From assembly GCA_015178975.1 (NCBI GenBank), contig WHVD01000195.1:62001-126000 (forward strand): 64,000 nucleotides of DNA. Reading direction: 5' to 3'. Below the pieces are notes generated by a model. The model made no database searches, was not told the DNA's origin, and saw nothing but the letters and a program-made list of their open reading frames with translations. Below are positions 37,320 to 47,394 of the stretch, in pieces. A program made the position numbers and the translations under genes. How positions within the stretch are numbered: position 1 is the stretch's first letter; every line of letters starts with the position of its first letter. The stretch comes from Hysterangium stoloniferum. Taxonomy: Eukaryota > Basidiomycota > Agaricomycetes > Hysterangiales > Hysterangiaceae.

Positions 37320-37525
37320 GGTGGTTGCAAAACTGTCCCAATGATTGGTCATTTTTAAATATTCACTGTGACACCAATATCCATCTATATTATATACTAT
37401 TTGGGTATATCAAAGCTAGTATGCTAAGGTATATGTGAGAATAATGTCACTATTTTAGAAAATTTATTCGGTAGGTTATAAAGCATTTATTGAGAATTAC
37501 CAAAACATTGGGACAGTTTTGGAAG
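37320..37525 (-). repeat. right terminal inverted repeat of the Tc1 element
   Basis: Reverse complement of 34068-34275. It lacks the AGTGGC present near the left tip and joins directly to an LTR sequence at 37526. Confidence 0.85.
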
Positions 37526-38693
37526 TATATGCACCCGCACCCTATATACACCAATTGTCAGTTTACTGGAATTCCTGCTGGACTCTGTATGTCAGACTTG
37601 TCCACATTTGACTTCATTACTTCATGTATCAGTCGCCAGAACACCCGCCAGACTCCATCCCTGTCTATCTCCAACCCTGTCCCACACATCAGTCACCAGA
37701 CCCAGCTCAGAAAACCCATCAGCCCTCTAACTGAGCCCCATTCCCGCTATAGTCAAATGACCTGTCACGATTCAGACTCCACTCCCGCTCCACTCCCGCT
37801 CCACTCCCGCTCCACTCCCGCTCCACTCCCGCTCCACTCCCGCTCCACTCCCGCTCCACTCCCGCTCCACTCCGCTCCACTCCCGCTCCACTCCGCTCCA
37901 CTCCCGCTCCACTCCCGCTCCACTCCCGCTCCACTCCCGCTCCACTCCGCTCCACTCCCGCTCCACTCCCGCTCCACTCCCGCTCCACTCCGCTCCACTC
38001 CCGCTCCACTCCCGCTCCACTCCCGCTCCACTCCCGCTCCACTCCCGCTCCACTCCCGCTCCACTCCCGCTCCACTCCGCTCCACTCCCGCTCCACTCCC
38101 GCTCCACTCCCGCTCCACTCCCGCTCCACTCCCGCTCCACTCCCGCTCCACTCCCGCTCCACTCCCGCTCCACTCCCGCTCCACTCCCGCTCCATTCTCA
38201 TTATGGTTTTTTATGACCTGTCATGATTCAGACTCCACTCCATTCTGTCCTGTTCCTAACACCAAGTTTGGTGTTTATTTATCTTGTTTTATGTTTGTTA
38301 GTTTCATTTTCATTATTACTGGATTTGGTATGTTATTCATTCCACAGTCTATATAGTCTGGTAGATGTTGTACATCCAATCCGTTAGAAAATCAGCTTAG
38401 ATTCTCCCCAGTAATCTTAGTATATTTTCCACTCTAAATTCCTTTTTGAAACACACCATTTTTACTAGTTGGAGCCCACGGGCTCCGATGCATCTATCAC
38501 TCAACCTCCGACTTATCTATCTCGACTCCCCCTCTCAACCCATGAACCCCACCCAGACTCCCTGGGATTCCCATCTGCCCATTTGAAATTGGACAAGACG
38601 ATCTCGCAAGGGTGCAGCCTATAAGCTGAAGCCAAGTCCTACCGGCTTTCCCATGGGTTTCTCTGGAAACCCTCTGTGTATGCACCCTTAACA
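37526..38693 (+). repeat. 5' LTR of element 1 (family A), 5' truncated, with private minisatellite
   Basis: It aligns with the 3' LTR from TATATGCACCC onward to the terminal TTAACA. The first 42 or so bases of the LTR are missing at the join with the Tc1 end. It contains a large CACTCCCGCTC array (37777-38193) absent from the 3' LTR, and the uninterrupted site CTAAATTCCT at about 38438 where the 3' LTR has a nested insertion. Confidence 0.9.
37777..38193. repeat. 11-bp minisatellite in the 5' LTR
   Basis: Roughly three dozen units of CACTCCCGCTC, with scattered 10-bp units lacking one C. All six frames can read through long stretches, which explains the overlapping long frames here; none is a gene. 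Confidence 0.95.
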
Positions 38694-38799
38694 GTATTTT
38701 CTGACTAAGACTCACAGATTGTTCAATATGCCACCAAGAAGAAAAGTGCACGCACAGGCATCATTACCTTGACCGTCAACTCTTCATTCCCCACTTACT

Positions 38800-39719
38800 T
38801 TGTATACCAGCCAGACACTCACAAACCATCTGGACACCATGCAAGAAGCCTGTATCGAAGAAGTCCTGGAAAACCAGGATGAATCTGAGCATGAGGATGA
38901 GTCTGTGGCCCCTGACAAGGGCAAGGGTGTTGGAAATCCTCCATCTAACAATCAACTGCCACTTTTGGACCCCATCTCTGAGTATTTAGCAACCACTTTA
39001 GAAAGGTTGATGAATCATATGCTCAGAGAAGGCAAAAAGAAGGATCTGGAACCTCCACGGTCAAAAGTCAATGCTCTGGAACCCTTCACAGGTTCCAACC
39101 CAAACAAACTTTCCACTTTCCTCATGCAATGTTGCTTCAATTTCCACAATCAATCTGCCACATTCTCCACAGACTCCCAAAAAGTCAACTACACACTTTC
39201 ATACTTGTCAGGATCTGTGTTGAAATGGTTCAAACCGGCTTTTAGCGGACTTTCTGAGGAAGAGTCGCTTTGGCTCAAAGATTGGGATGCTTTTGTTGAG
39301 GAGCTTGAAACCAACTTTGGCCTGTATGACCTGACTGGAGAAGCTGAGAACAGTCTCACTAATCTTTGTATGAAGGACATGCAGTGCATCATGGACTATA
39401 TTGTCCAATTCAATAATGTTGAAGCTTGTTGTCAGTGGGGTGATCCCGCTCTCCACCACCAATTCTATGCTGGTCTGCCATCCCACCTTAAAGATGAAGT
39501 CTCGAAAGGAGAAGATGGCAAGCCAAAAACCCTGTCCCGTATGTGCCTTAAGGCTCAAAATACAGATGCATGTTATTGGGAATGTCGTGTGGAAGTTGCC
39601 CACGAGACTCCACAGACAAAGTGAACAGGTCCATGGCCAATAAGACCAACAACAACAACTGGTCAACCAGCAACCAAAACTCCACACAATCTGACAAGAA
39701 GTATGATAAAAAGTCTTCT

Positions 39720-39772
<53 letters not shown>

Positions 39773-39956
39773 AGGTCAACAGTCTGGCAAGCAAGCCAGA
39801 AAACCCGACTTCACAGGCAAGCTCGGACCCGATGGCAAATTGACCCTACAAGAAAGACAATATCATATGGACAATAACCTCTGTCTCTTGTGTGGGAAAC
39901 CCAGTCATCAAGTCCCAGAATGTCTGCTGGCAAAAGCAAACTCTGCAAAAGTTTGA
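38800..39956 (+). pseudogene. gag of element 1 with one frameshift
   Basis: The gag core is recognisable (LEPFTGSNPNKLSTFLMQC, SYLSGSVLKWFKPAF, LHHQFYAGLPSHLKDEV). The frame shifts between 39570 and 39624, after which a run of asparagines encoded by (AAC)n (39719-39771) leads to a CCHC zinc knuckle, CLLCGKPSHQVPEC. Gag packages the element RNA in virus-like particles. The frameshift divides the capsid part from the nucleocapsid part; a programmed shift cannot be excluded from sequence alone, but the other breaks in the element favour decay. Confidence 0.85.
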
Positions 39957-40021
39957 ACAGCTAAGACTTCCTCCACAGAAACCCCATCAAAGGACAAACT
40001 GGCTTCTGACTCGAAAAAAGA

Positions 40022-43000
40022 GTGAGCAACCCCATGGATTCCATGCGGGTTGGGGGTTGCGTTGCCTCTCCGTGCATTCAAGAGTTTACCTGTCTCAATG
40101 CATCTGCTCTTTCACATTCTGATTCATTTTTTATTAAACTTATGTCTAATATGATTCCGAAATACATTTTTTCAGCCCTCATAGATTCTGGCTCGACTCA
40201 TTGTTTTTTAGATACAAAATTCACGCAAAATAATCTGTTGTCAACTTATCTGATAAATCCCATCGGCCTCTGACTTTTCGATGGCACAAGCAATTCAGTT
40301 GTCACTTAAGCTTGTGATTTATCCATCTGTTTCCCATGTCGAACATCCCAGTTGGTCACTTTCTACATGACCCAGTTAGACTCAAGTTGCTTGGTTGTCC
40401 TAGGACACAACTGGCTTACCTGCTACAATCCATTGATTGACTGGGTAGCTAACAGTATAACTTTCCAGACACCTGCAGCTTCCAAGAAAACTGTACCTGA
40501 CATGGCCTCCATGGCACCCATGGCCTTCCTGGCACCTGCAGTCTCGAGGACTCCTGTGATCCCTATGGCACCCATGGCTTCCCCAGAACCCATGGCACCT
40601 CCATCTATTTCTCTGATTAATACTGCAGCTTTTATTAGGGTTACAAAAATGGATGGGTCCCAGGCGTTCACTATCAATTTGAAAATTGATGAAGCAACCA
40701 GTTGTTTCTCAACTCCAGTATCCACATCTGAGCAAACTGCTGACCTAGAAGGCATCCCAGAGAAATATCATGACTTCACAGATGTTTTTAGTAAGTGGAA
40801 AGCTGACCGGCTTCTGCCCCACAGAGAATATGATTTAAAAATCGACCTCAAAGAAGGTGCCCAGCCACCCCTAAGACATATTTACCCACTTTCCTCCACT
40901 GAACTTTCTGCAATCCATGCTTTCCTGGATGAACATTTGTCCATAGGTTTTATGAGACCCTCTAAGTCTCCTTTTGGAGCACCTGTTCTGTTTGTCAAGA
41001 AAAAGGATGGATCCCTTAGACTATGTGTTGATTTCAGAGGACTCAATGCTGTCACAAAAAAGGATATGTAAGTATCCACTCCCACTTATATCTGATCTGC
41101 TCGATGCTCCACGGAATGCCTGGATTTACACCAAAATAGACCTTAAACATGCCTATCACTTGGTCTGGATCTCCATGGGCGACGAATGGAAAACCACTTT
41201 TAGAACCCGTTATGGGGCCTTTGAGTGGTTGGTGATGCTCTTTGGACTCACCAATGCTCCGTCTGTCTTTCAGCACTTTATCAACAACATTTTCTCTGAC
41301 ATGCTCGATGTATGCATCATTGTTTACTTGAACGACATTCTTATCTACTCTGAGAATCTCATGGAACACGACAAACAAGTCCGTGAAGTTCTCCAGAGAC
41401 TCAGACAACATGGTTTATTTGCAAATGGTAAAAAATGTACTTGGAAATGGACTCTGTGGAATACCTGGGCTTCATAATGGGACCTGACAGACTCCACATG
41501 GATGAAATTAAAGTACAAGTCATCAAAGATTGGCCAGAACCCCGAAAAGTTAAAGATGTACAATCCTTCCTCAGCTTTGCAAGTTTTTACTGACAGTTTA
41601 TCCGCAGATATTCTGACATTACAGTTCCCCTTACCCATCTTATGTGTAAGGATACTCCATGGAATTTTAACAATAAGTCTCAAAAAGCTTTCAATCTTTT
41701 AAAAAATTCTTTTTCATCAGCTCCTATTCTGCCACATTGGAAACTGGACTTCCCGCTCATTGTCAAAATGGATGCCTCAGACTATCCACTTGGAGCCATT
41801 CTGTCTATCCAGGACTCCGATGGAGAAGTCCATCCCATGGCTTTTCTGTCCTGGACTTTTACCAGAGCAGAGCTCAATTACAATGTTCATGATAAGGAAC
41901 TCCTGGCAATTTTTTCAGCTTTCAAAACATGGTGACACTATTTGGAAGGCTCGGGAACTCCAATTGATGTTGTAACAGATCACAAAAACCTGGAATACTT
42001 TTCTACTACAAAACTTTTGACCCACCGGCAGGCCTGCTGGTCTGAATACCTGTCAGCTTTTAATATGATTATCTGCTTTCGACCTGGCCATTTTGGCAGC
42101 AAACCTGACACTTTAACTAGATGATGGGATGTCTATCCTAAAGAGGGGAGCAATGACTATGCCACAGTAAACCTGCACAACTTGAAACCCATTTTCACGA
42201 ATCAGCACTTACCACATCAGTCTGCACAACTCTCCTCATCCATCCCATTGTCCGTGGAATTATCATTATGGATATTGAAAAGTTACATCAAGATATTCTA
42301 TCAGCAATTCAGCTAGACCTGATAACTAAAGCACACTTTGACAATCCCATGGACCCCAGTCAACCCTGGTGGTCTCTCGACCCACATGGTTTCATTAGAC
42401 TTGATGATCGCATCTATGTACTGGACTCTGATGGCCTCTACCTCAGGATCCTTTAGTACAAACATGATCACCCACTCTCTGGACATTTCGGGTTCAACAA
42501 AACTCTATCATTAATAAGAAGAGAATATACTTGGCCCAGACTCCAAGGATTTGTTAAGCACTATTGTAAATCTTGCACTACTTGTCCACACTCTAAATCT
42601 CAGCGACACAAGCTATATGGCCTTTTGAAACAACTCCTGGTACCAGAACACCCGTGGAATTCTATCTCTATGGATTTCATTGAACACCTACCAGACTCCG
42701 AAGGCTTTTCTGCCATTCTAGTTGTTGTTGACAGATTCTCAAAACGAGGTATATTCATTCCTACATATGATACAATTACATCTGTGCAGTTAGCGGAGCT
42801 TTTTATTATCCATATATTTTCCAAGCACGGAGTTCTGTCCCACATAACTTCCGATCGAGGATCAGAGTTCGTGTCTCACTTCTTTAGATCCCTCAGGAAA
42901 TCCTTGGACATGAAATTACATTTCACATCTGGACATCACCCAGACAGACAAACTGAACATGTCAACCAGACATTGGAACAATACCTCCACATATATTGCA

Positions 43001-44073
43001 ACTATCAACAGGACAATTGGAAATCCCTATTACCACTTGCAGAATTGTAAGGGCAACTCTCTAGACCACACTGACTCACACTATGACTGAGTTGGGGCAC
43101 TAGCAGAGGGAATCCGAAGTAAGCTTTATACCTATTTATTATATACATACAATGTACAGTTTTACTTACCTAGCAGAGGGAATCCAAAGAGAAAAGTCTA
43201 AGGAATCCTCGGCTAGTGAGTGACTAACTAAAGGTACAGCGGAGTTTGAAAATGTGATAAAGACAAGGTACTCTTATCCTTGACTTATGAGACTATATTA
43301 AGGAAGGTCAGGGATGAATTTGGAAAACTTGAGATTGTCCCCTGACAAGAATTTGCTTACAACAATGCATCCTCAGCCACTACTGGCATTTCCCCGTTCT
43401 TTGCAAATAAAGGATATAATCCAAATATTACAGTACATCCAGAATGAAATCTCACCTCTGCCCTTGCTCAAGAGTTCACCACAGACCTCCACAAGCTCCA
43501 CGAGGAACTCCAGACTGCAATAAAGTCCACCCAAGAGCAACATTCAGCAGACAAACACTGGATTCTGCAACCTAACTTTAAAATTGGCAATCATATTTTT
43601 GTCAAAGCTCAATTCTTCCAGACTACCCATCCATCAAAAAAGCTTGCTGAAAAATATTTGGTCCGTTTGAAATAATAGCACAAGTAGGTTCAGTCTCTTG
43701 GACCCTATGGCTTCCAGATAGCATGCACATGGTACATCCGGTATGTCATGTTTCTATGTTAGAACCTTGTACTACTAACACTATCCTGGATCGTATGCAA
43801 TCTCTGCCTCCTCTGGTCATTATTGACAGAGAACCCAAGTTTCAAATCTCACAAATTTTAGATTTGAAAATTGACAAGTATCGATGCACTTGTAAACTGC
43901 TTTACTTGGTCAAGTGGGTGGGTTACAAGGGCACTGATGAAGAGACTTCATGGATTTTGGCCACGGAACTCAGTAATGCCACAGAAATCATTACTGACTT
44001 TCATACAGCTTACCCACTCAAACCCAGACCACTATCATCTCTCCAACCACATTCCATGGACCCTGTGTTATGA
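40022..44073 (+). pseudogene. pol of element 1: protease, RT, RNase H, integrase, chromodomain
   Basis: Domains in order: aspartic protease (FSALIDSGSTHCFLD, about 40175); reverse transcriptase ([18 protein letters not shown] at about 40970, [26 protein letters not shown]); RNase H (MDASDYPLGAIL at about 41768, DHKNLEYF); integrase with HHCC zinc finger (CKSCTTC at about 42570) and catalytic blocks SMDFIEHLP, TSDRGSEFVSHFF and QTEHVNQTLEQYL; and a chromodomain (LLYLVKWVGYKGTDEETSW at about 43898), which in this group targets integration to heterochromatin. The RT active site reads YLND, not YLDD. A frameshift near 41065, stops near 41475, 41933, 42124 and 42456, and a 302-bp insertion at 43046 abolish the polyprotein. 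Confidence 0.9.
43046..43347. mobile_element. 302-bp solo-LTR-like insertion in the integrase
   Basis: AGAAT occurs directly at both borders (43041-43045, 43348-43352), and removing the block restores the reading LLPLAEFAYNNASS expected of the integrase. The insert starts TGTAAGGG and ends CCCTGACA, an inverted terminus of the TG...CA type. Inside, TAGCAGAGGGAATCC occurs twice. Size, ends and duplication fit a short solo LTR or TRIM. Confidence 0.85.
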
Positions 44074-44239
44074 CTGAACTCATTCTCATCTTTCCCTGTC
44101 ACCCTATCTCTCTCTTTGCTTTTACAGGTTCTGACATGTTTTCAAGTCCTTAAGTGGATTTTCTGTGGACTTTGATTTTTATGTTTTCACACTTTACTTT
44201 CATTTTCAAAAAAAATTATCAAGTTTTATTATATTTTCC

Positions 44240-45823
44240 TCAGTCTACATTTATGGGACTGTGTCTTTTCCCCGCCTCAGCCATCTCCTCAGGGGGCTCC
44301 ACTATCTCCGCAGGAACCCCATCCTCATCTGAACTGGCATCCTTGGAACTCCTGATCTGCAGCTCTTCATACACATAGCTGCCATACTCTGCCAGGAACT
44401 TCCAAAATTCCTCGCAGAGCCCACAAAGTTCCCTAGCCACTACCACCTGCACCTTGTTGCTCTTCCTAAGCAACTCATTCTGGGCCTCTATGCCCTTAGC
44501 GATCCATCCCAAAACCTCATCCAAACCCAAAAACCCATCCGACCCACTCGTTTCCCATGCCATGGACTGTGTGGGCTTGTGAGGAGTATGCTTTTACCAC
44601 AGTTTCATTGTGGTAAAACACTCCTTTTATTTTATTTATATTTTACACATTCTATTCATATTTATCTATCTTTTATATTCTTCAAATATTCCATCATTTC
44701 ATTAGTTCGAAGCATTGTGTATACTTGTGGGTGCACTCAGCACCAATTAGAACTCAGACACCTTTTTACCTAGCAGACACCACCTCATAATGACCCCGAC
44801 ATCGAATAGCGAGAAGTGTCAAGGGTAACATCTCAGCTACTTATAAAGGTAGTGACTTCTTGCGTACTAATAATCCTTGGACTTGAACCGTGAAGGTCGA
44901 GTTCCACTCTCAAGTCTTTGTGCTCATTGACACTCTAGTCGATTCGCGCTGCTACATCTCTACCTCTGAAATTCAGTCTTTCACTGACTATCTTTCTTAC
45001 TTCTAGCTACAAGTTGTACCGTAAAGGTCAACTCTTCTTTTCTCCTGTCCTCATCATCACAAACAACTGTACAGTTGCTCTTGTGATGTGTAGTGCATCT
45101 CTTTACTAGTACTATCAGTCTAGTAACCTACAGTATTGTACAGGATGGTCAATACTTAATAATAGTAGTTGAATTAATACTATTCTTCGTACATCGAGCG
45201 GTCAGAATCTATCGACTCTTCACAGGGCTGCTCATGCATGAGTGAGCACCTCACTTTGAGGTGCATGCACTGAAAGCACCCTAGTCCCTGCCTGGACTTC
45301 CAATTGCAATCTGTGTTCTGGTCATTACAACCAGAATACTGTACCACAGGTCATTCCTAATTTGTAGGTGGACTGGTGCCACTTTCCTTGCCTTCTGTTG
45401 ATGTGGTTAGTTTCCTGGAACATCTGCAGACCTGAGACTTACCTTTTGGGGGCTCTCTGGCTCCCCCTCAGACTCAGACTCAACCTCTGTCACCTTGCAC
45501 TGAAAATACCAAAGTCAGTTAAGTTGACATGTTTAACTATGGACTTAACTTTCCCAGGCAACTGTGGCCCTATCTGCAGCTGCCTGGGCTTTTTCTGCGG
45601 TGACCCACACAGCCTCCTCCTCATCCTTCTTCCTCTGCTCCTCAGCTGCTTTCTCCACAGCCAATGCCACCTGGTATTCCCTATCCAGCTGCTCTTCAGC
45701 CTCCTTGGCCTCCCTCTCCACCTCTTCTCATTAACATCACTGTTCCTCCTGCTGTGCCAAAATCTGGGCAGTGGTGAGAGGTGCCCAATATTGAGAGCCC
45801 GTGGAGGGCCCAGCAGTTGGCAT
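44240..45823 (-). pseudogene. antisense spliced ORF with Cys cluster between pol and 3' LTR
   Basis: On the minus strand an ATG at 45823 gives MPTAGPSTGSQYWAPLTTAQ, then stops, then in the same frame a long Glu/Lys/Ala coiled coil (EEVEREAKEAEEQLDREYQ). An acceptor (TTTTCAG) and a donor (AAAAG|GTAAGT) bracket an exon CKVTEVESESEGEPESPQK. A further exon carries a Cys-rich segment: CNDQNTDCNW and GCFQCMHLKVRCSL. After about 600 bases of unrelated DNA (44580-45180), the C-terminal exon reads MAWETSGSDGFLGLDEVLGW, ending at VPAEIVEPPEE and SPINVD. Acidic and coiled parts around a Cys cluster suggest a DNA-binding accessory protein. I believe similar antisense ORFs accompany related basidiomycete elements, but this cannot be checked here. 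This copy is broken. Confidence 0.6.
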
Positions 45824-46567
45824 TGATCTTTGCAGCGTTGGCTTTGGACCCATTTATGTCAATGATGGGGATAATAAAGAAGAAGAAAATTCATTTTTTC
45901 AATTTTTTATATAGGCTCGTCACGTTTGAACCTTACCTTCCAGATCATGTGACTTTATGACACATACATGTAACTGACATGACTTTTGACACATGCGTGT
46001 AGCTGACAAAACCTTATCAAGTTCTAGAGCCTCTTTGTGACTTCGGCATAAAGGGAGGGTACTGTTACAACCAGAATTCCCGCCGGACTCTGGGCACTAA
46101 CTTATATGCACCCACACCCTATACACACCAATTGTCAGTTTACTGGAATTCCCGCTGGACTCCATACATCAGACTTGTCCACATTCGACTTCTTTACTTC
46201 ATGTATCAGTCACTGGAATACCTGCTGGACTCCATCCCTGTCTATCTCCAATCCTGTCCCATGCATCAGTCACCAGACCCCGCTCAGAAAACCCATCAGC
46301 CCTCTAACTAAGCCCCATTCCTGTTATAGTCAAATGACCTGTCACGATTCGGACTCCACTCTGTTCTGTCCCATTCCTAACACCAAGTTTGGTGTTTATT
46401 TATCTTGTTTTATGTTTGTTAGTTTCATTTTCATTATTACTGGATTTGGTATGTTATTCATTCCACAGTCTATATATATAGTCTGGCAGATGTTGTACAT
46501 ACAATCCAGTCAGAAAATCAGCTTAGATTCTCCCCAGTAATCTTAGTATATTTTCTGCTCTAAATTC

Positions 46568-46815
46568 TGTTAGAGTATGATATTACAGCTCTCACATAGT
46601 CTATGATGTTCCCTATATTTTTCTGATATTTGTAGTATTTTTCCCAGCACTGTAGGTGCAGTATTGAGTGAGTCATCTAGTACAGTAACTGATGTGTAGG
46701 TGCTTAGGTAAGCACCCTGTAGCATACTCCACTGTGGGTGTGGGAAAGTCTCCTTAGTGTTTACTTTCCTCACACTCACAGGGTGTTTGTCAAGAGTTAT
46801 TCAACTGTTTCAACA
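46568..46815. mobile_element. 248-bp solo LTR (family D) nested in the 3' LTR
   Basis: It starts TGTTAGAGTATGAT and ends TTTCAACA, flanked by AATTC on both sides (46563-46567, 46816-46820). The 5' LTR has the empty site CTAAATTCCT. A second copy is at 62925-63178. Confidence 0.92.
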
Positions 46816-46910
46816 AATTCCTCTTTGAAACACACCACTTTTACTAGTTGGAGCCCATGGGCTCCGATGCATCTATCACTCAACCTCTGACTTATCTATC
46901 TCGACTCCCC

Positions 46911-47245
46911 GACCTCTCGACCCATGACCTCTCGACCCATGACCTCTCGACCCATGACCTCTCGACCCATGACCTCTCGACCCATGACCTCTCGACCCAT
47001 GACCTCTCGACCCATGACCTCTCGACCCATGACCTCTCGACCCATGACCTCTCGACCCATGACCTCTCGACCCATGACCTCTCGACCCATGACCTCTCGA
47101 CCCATGACCTGACCTCTCGACCCATGACCTCTCGACCCATGACCTCTCGACCCATGACCTCTCGACCCATGACCTCTCGACCCATGACCTCTCAACCCAT
47201 GACCTCTCAACCCATGACCTCTCAACCCATGACCTCTCAACCCAT
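46911..47245. repeat. 15-bp minisatellite in the 3' LTR
   Basis: Twenty-two units of GACCTCTCGACCCAT, with a 5-bp slip (GACCT) after unit 13 and CTCAACCC variants in the last units. The 5' LTR has a single unit at this place. Long overlapping frames here are repeat artefacts. Confidence 0.95.
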
Positions 47246-47394
47246 GAACCCCACCTGGACTCCCAAGGATTCCCATCTGCCCATTTGAAATTGGACAAGA
47301 TGATCTCGTGAGGGTGCAGCCTATAAGCTGAAGCCAAGTCCTACCAGCTTTCCCGCAGTTTCTCCGAAAACCCTCCGTGTATGCACCCTTAACA

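Larger units (their letters stand above)
34068..37525 (+). mobile_element. Tc1/mariner-type DNA transposon, inactive, with a 1.96-kb internal insertion
   Basis: Inverted repeats of about 205 bp (34068-34275 and 37320-37525) share the terminus TTCCAAAACTGTCCCAATG and are almost identical. Between them is a broken transposase (N-terminal half 34309-35019, C-terminal half 36983-37290). The left end starts TATACAGTGGCTTCC; the right end, read inward, is TATACTTCC, so AGTGGC is missing there. Ends of the CAGTGG type and TA at the border fit the Tc1 group. Confidence 0.85.
37526..47394 (+). mobile_element. decayed Ty3/gypsy chromovirus (element 1)
   Basis: It has paired long terminal repeats (37526-38693, truncated at its 5' end, and 46063-47394), gag, aspartic protease, reverse transcriptase, RNase H, integrase and a C-terminal chromodomain, in the order of chromoviruses (Tf1/MGLR group). 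A polypurine tract (AAAGGGAGGG, about 46050) precedes the 3' LTR. The 3' LTR begins TGTTAC and ends TTAACA. Several frameshifts, stops and nested insertions make it inactive. Confidence 0.92.
46063..47394 (+). repeat. 3' LTR of element 1 (family A)
   Basis: It begins TGTTACAACC directly after the polypurine tract and ends CACCCTTAACA. It carries a nested solo LTR (46568-46815) and a 15-bp minisatellite (46911-47245), both absent from the 5' LTR. It abuts a transposase-like reading frame at 47395, which it interrupts. Confidence 0.92.

Noticed and set aside
37719-38201. Long overlapping frames rich in Gly-Ser-Glu-Trp on the minus strand and Pro-Leu-His on the plus strand
   Set aside because: They are translations of the 11-bp minisatellite in the 5' LTR, open in all frames because the unit lacks stops.
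39548-39772. Minus-strand poly-leucine frame
   Set aside because: Antisense of the Asn-coding (AAC)n run in gag.
43314-43523. Small plus-strand frame after the 302-bp insertion
   Set aside because: It lies out of frame with the integrase, which reads through here in another frame.
44592-44618. Hairpin TTTTACCACA...TGTGGTAAAA as a transcription terminator
   Set aside because: Intrinsic terminators do not apply in fungi; it is more likely the edge of the DNA inserted in the antisense ORF.
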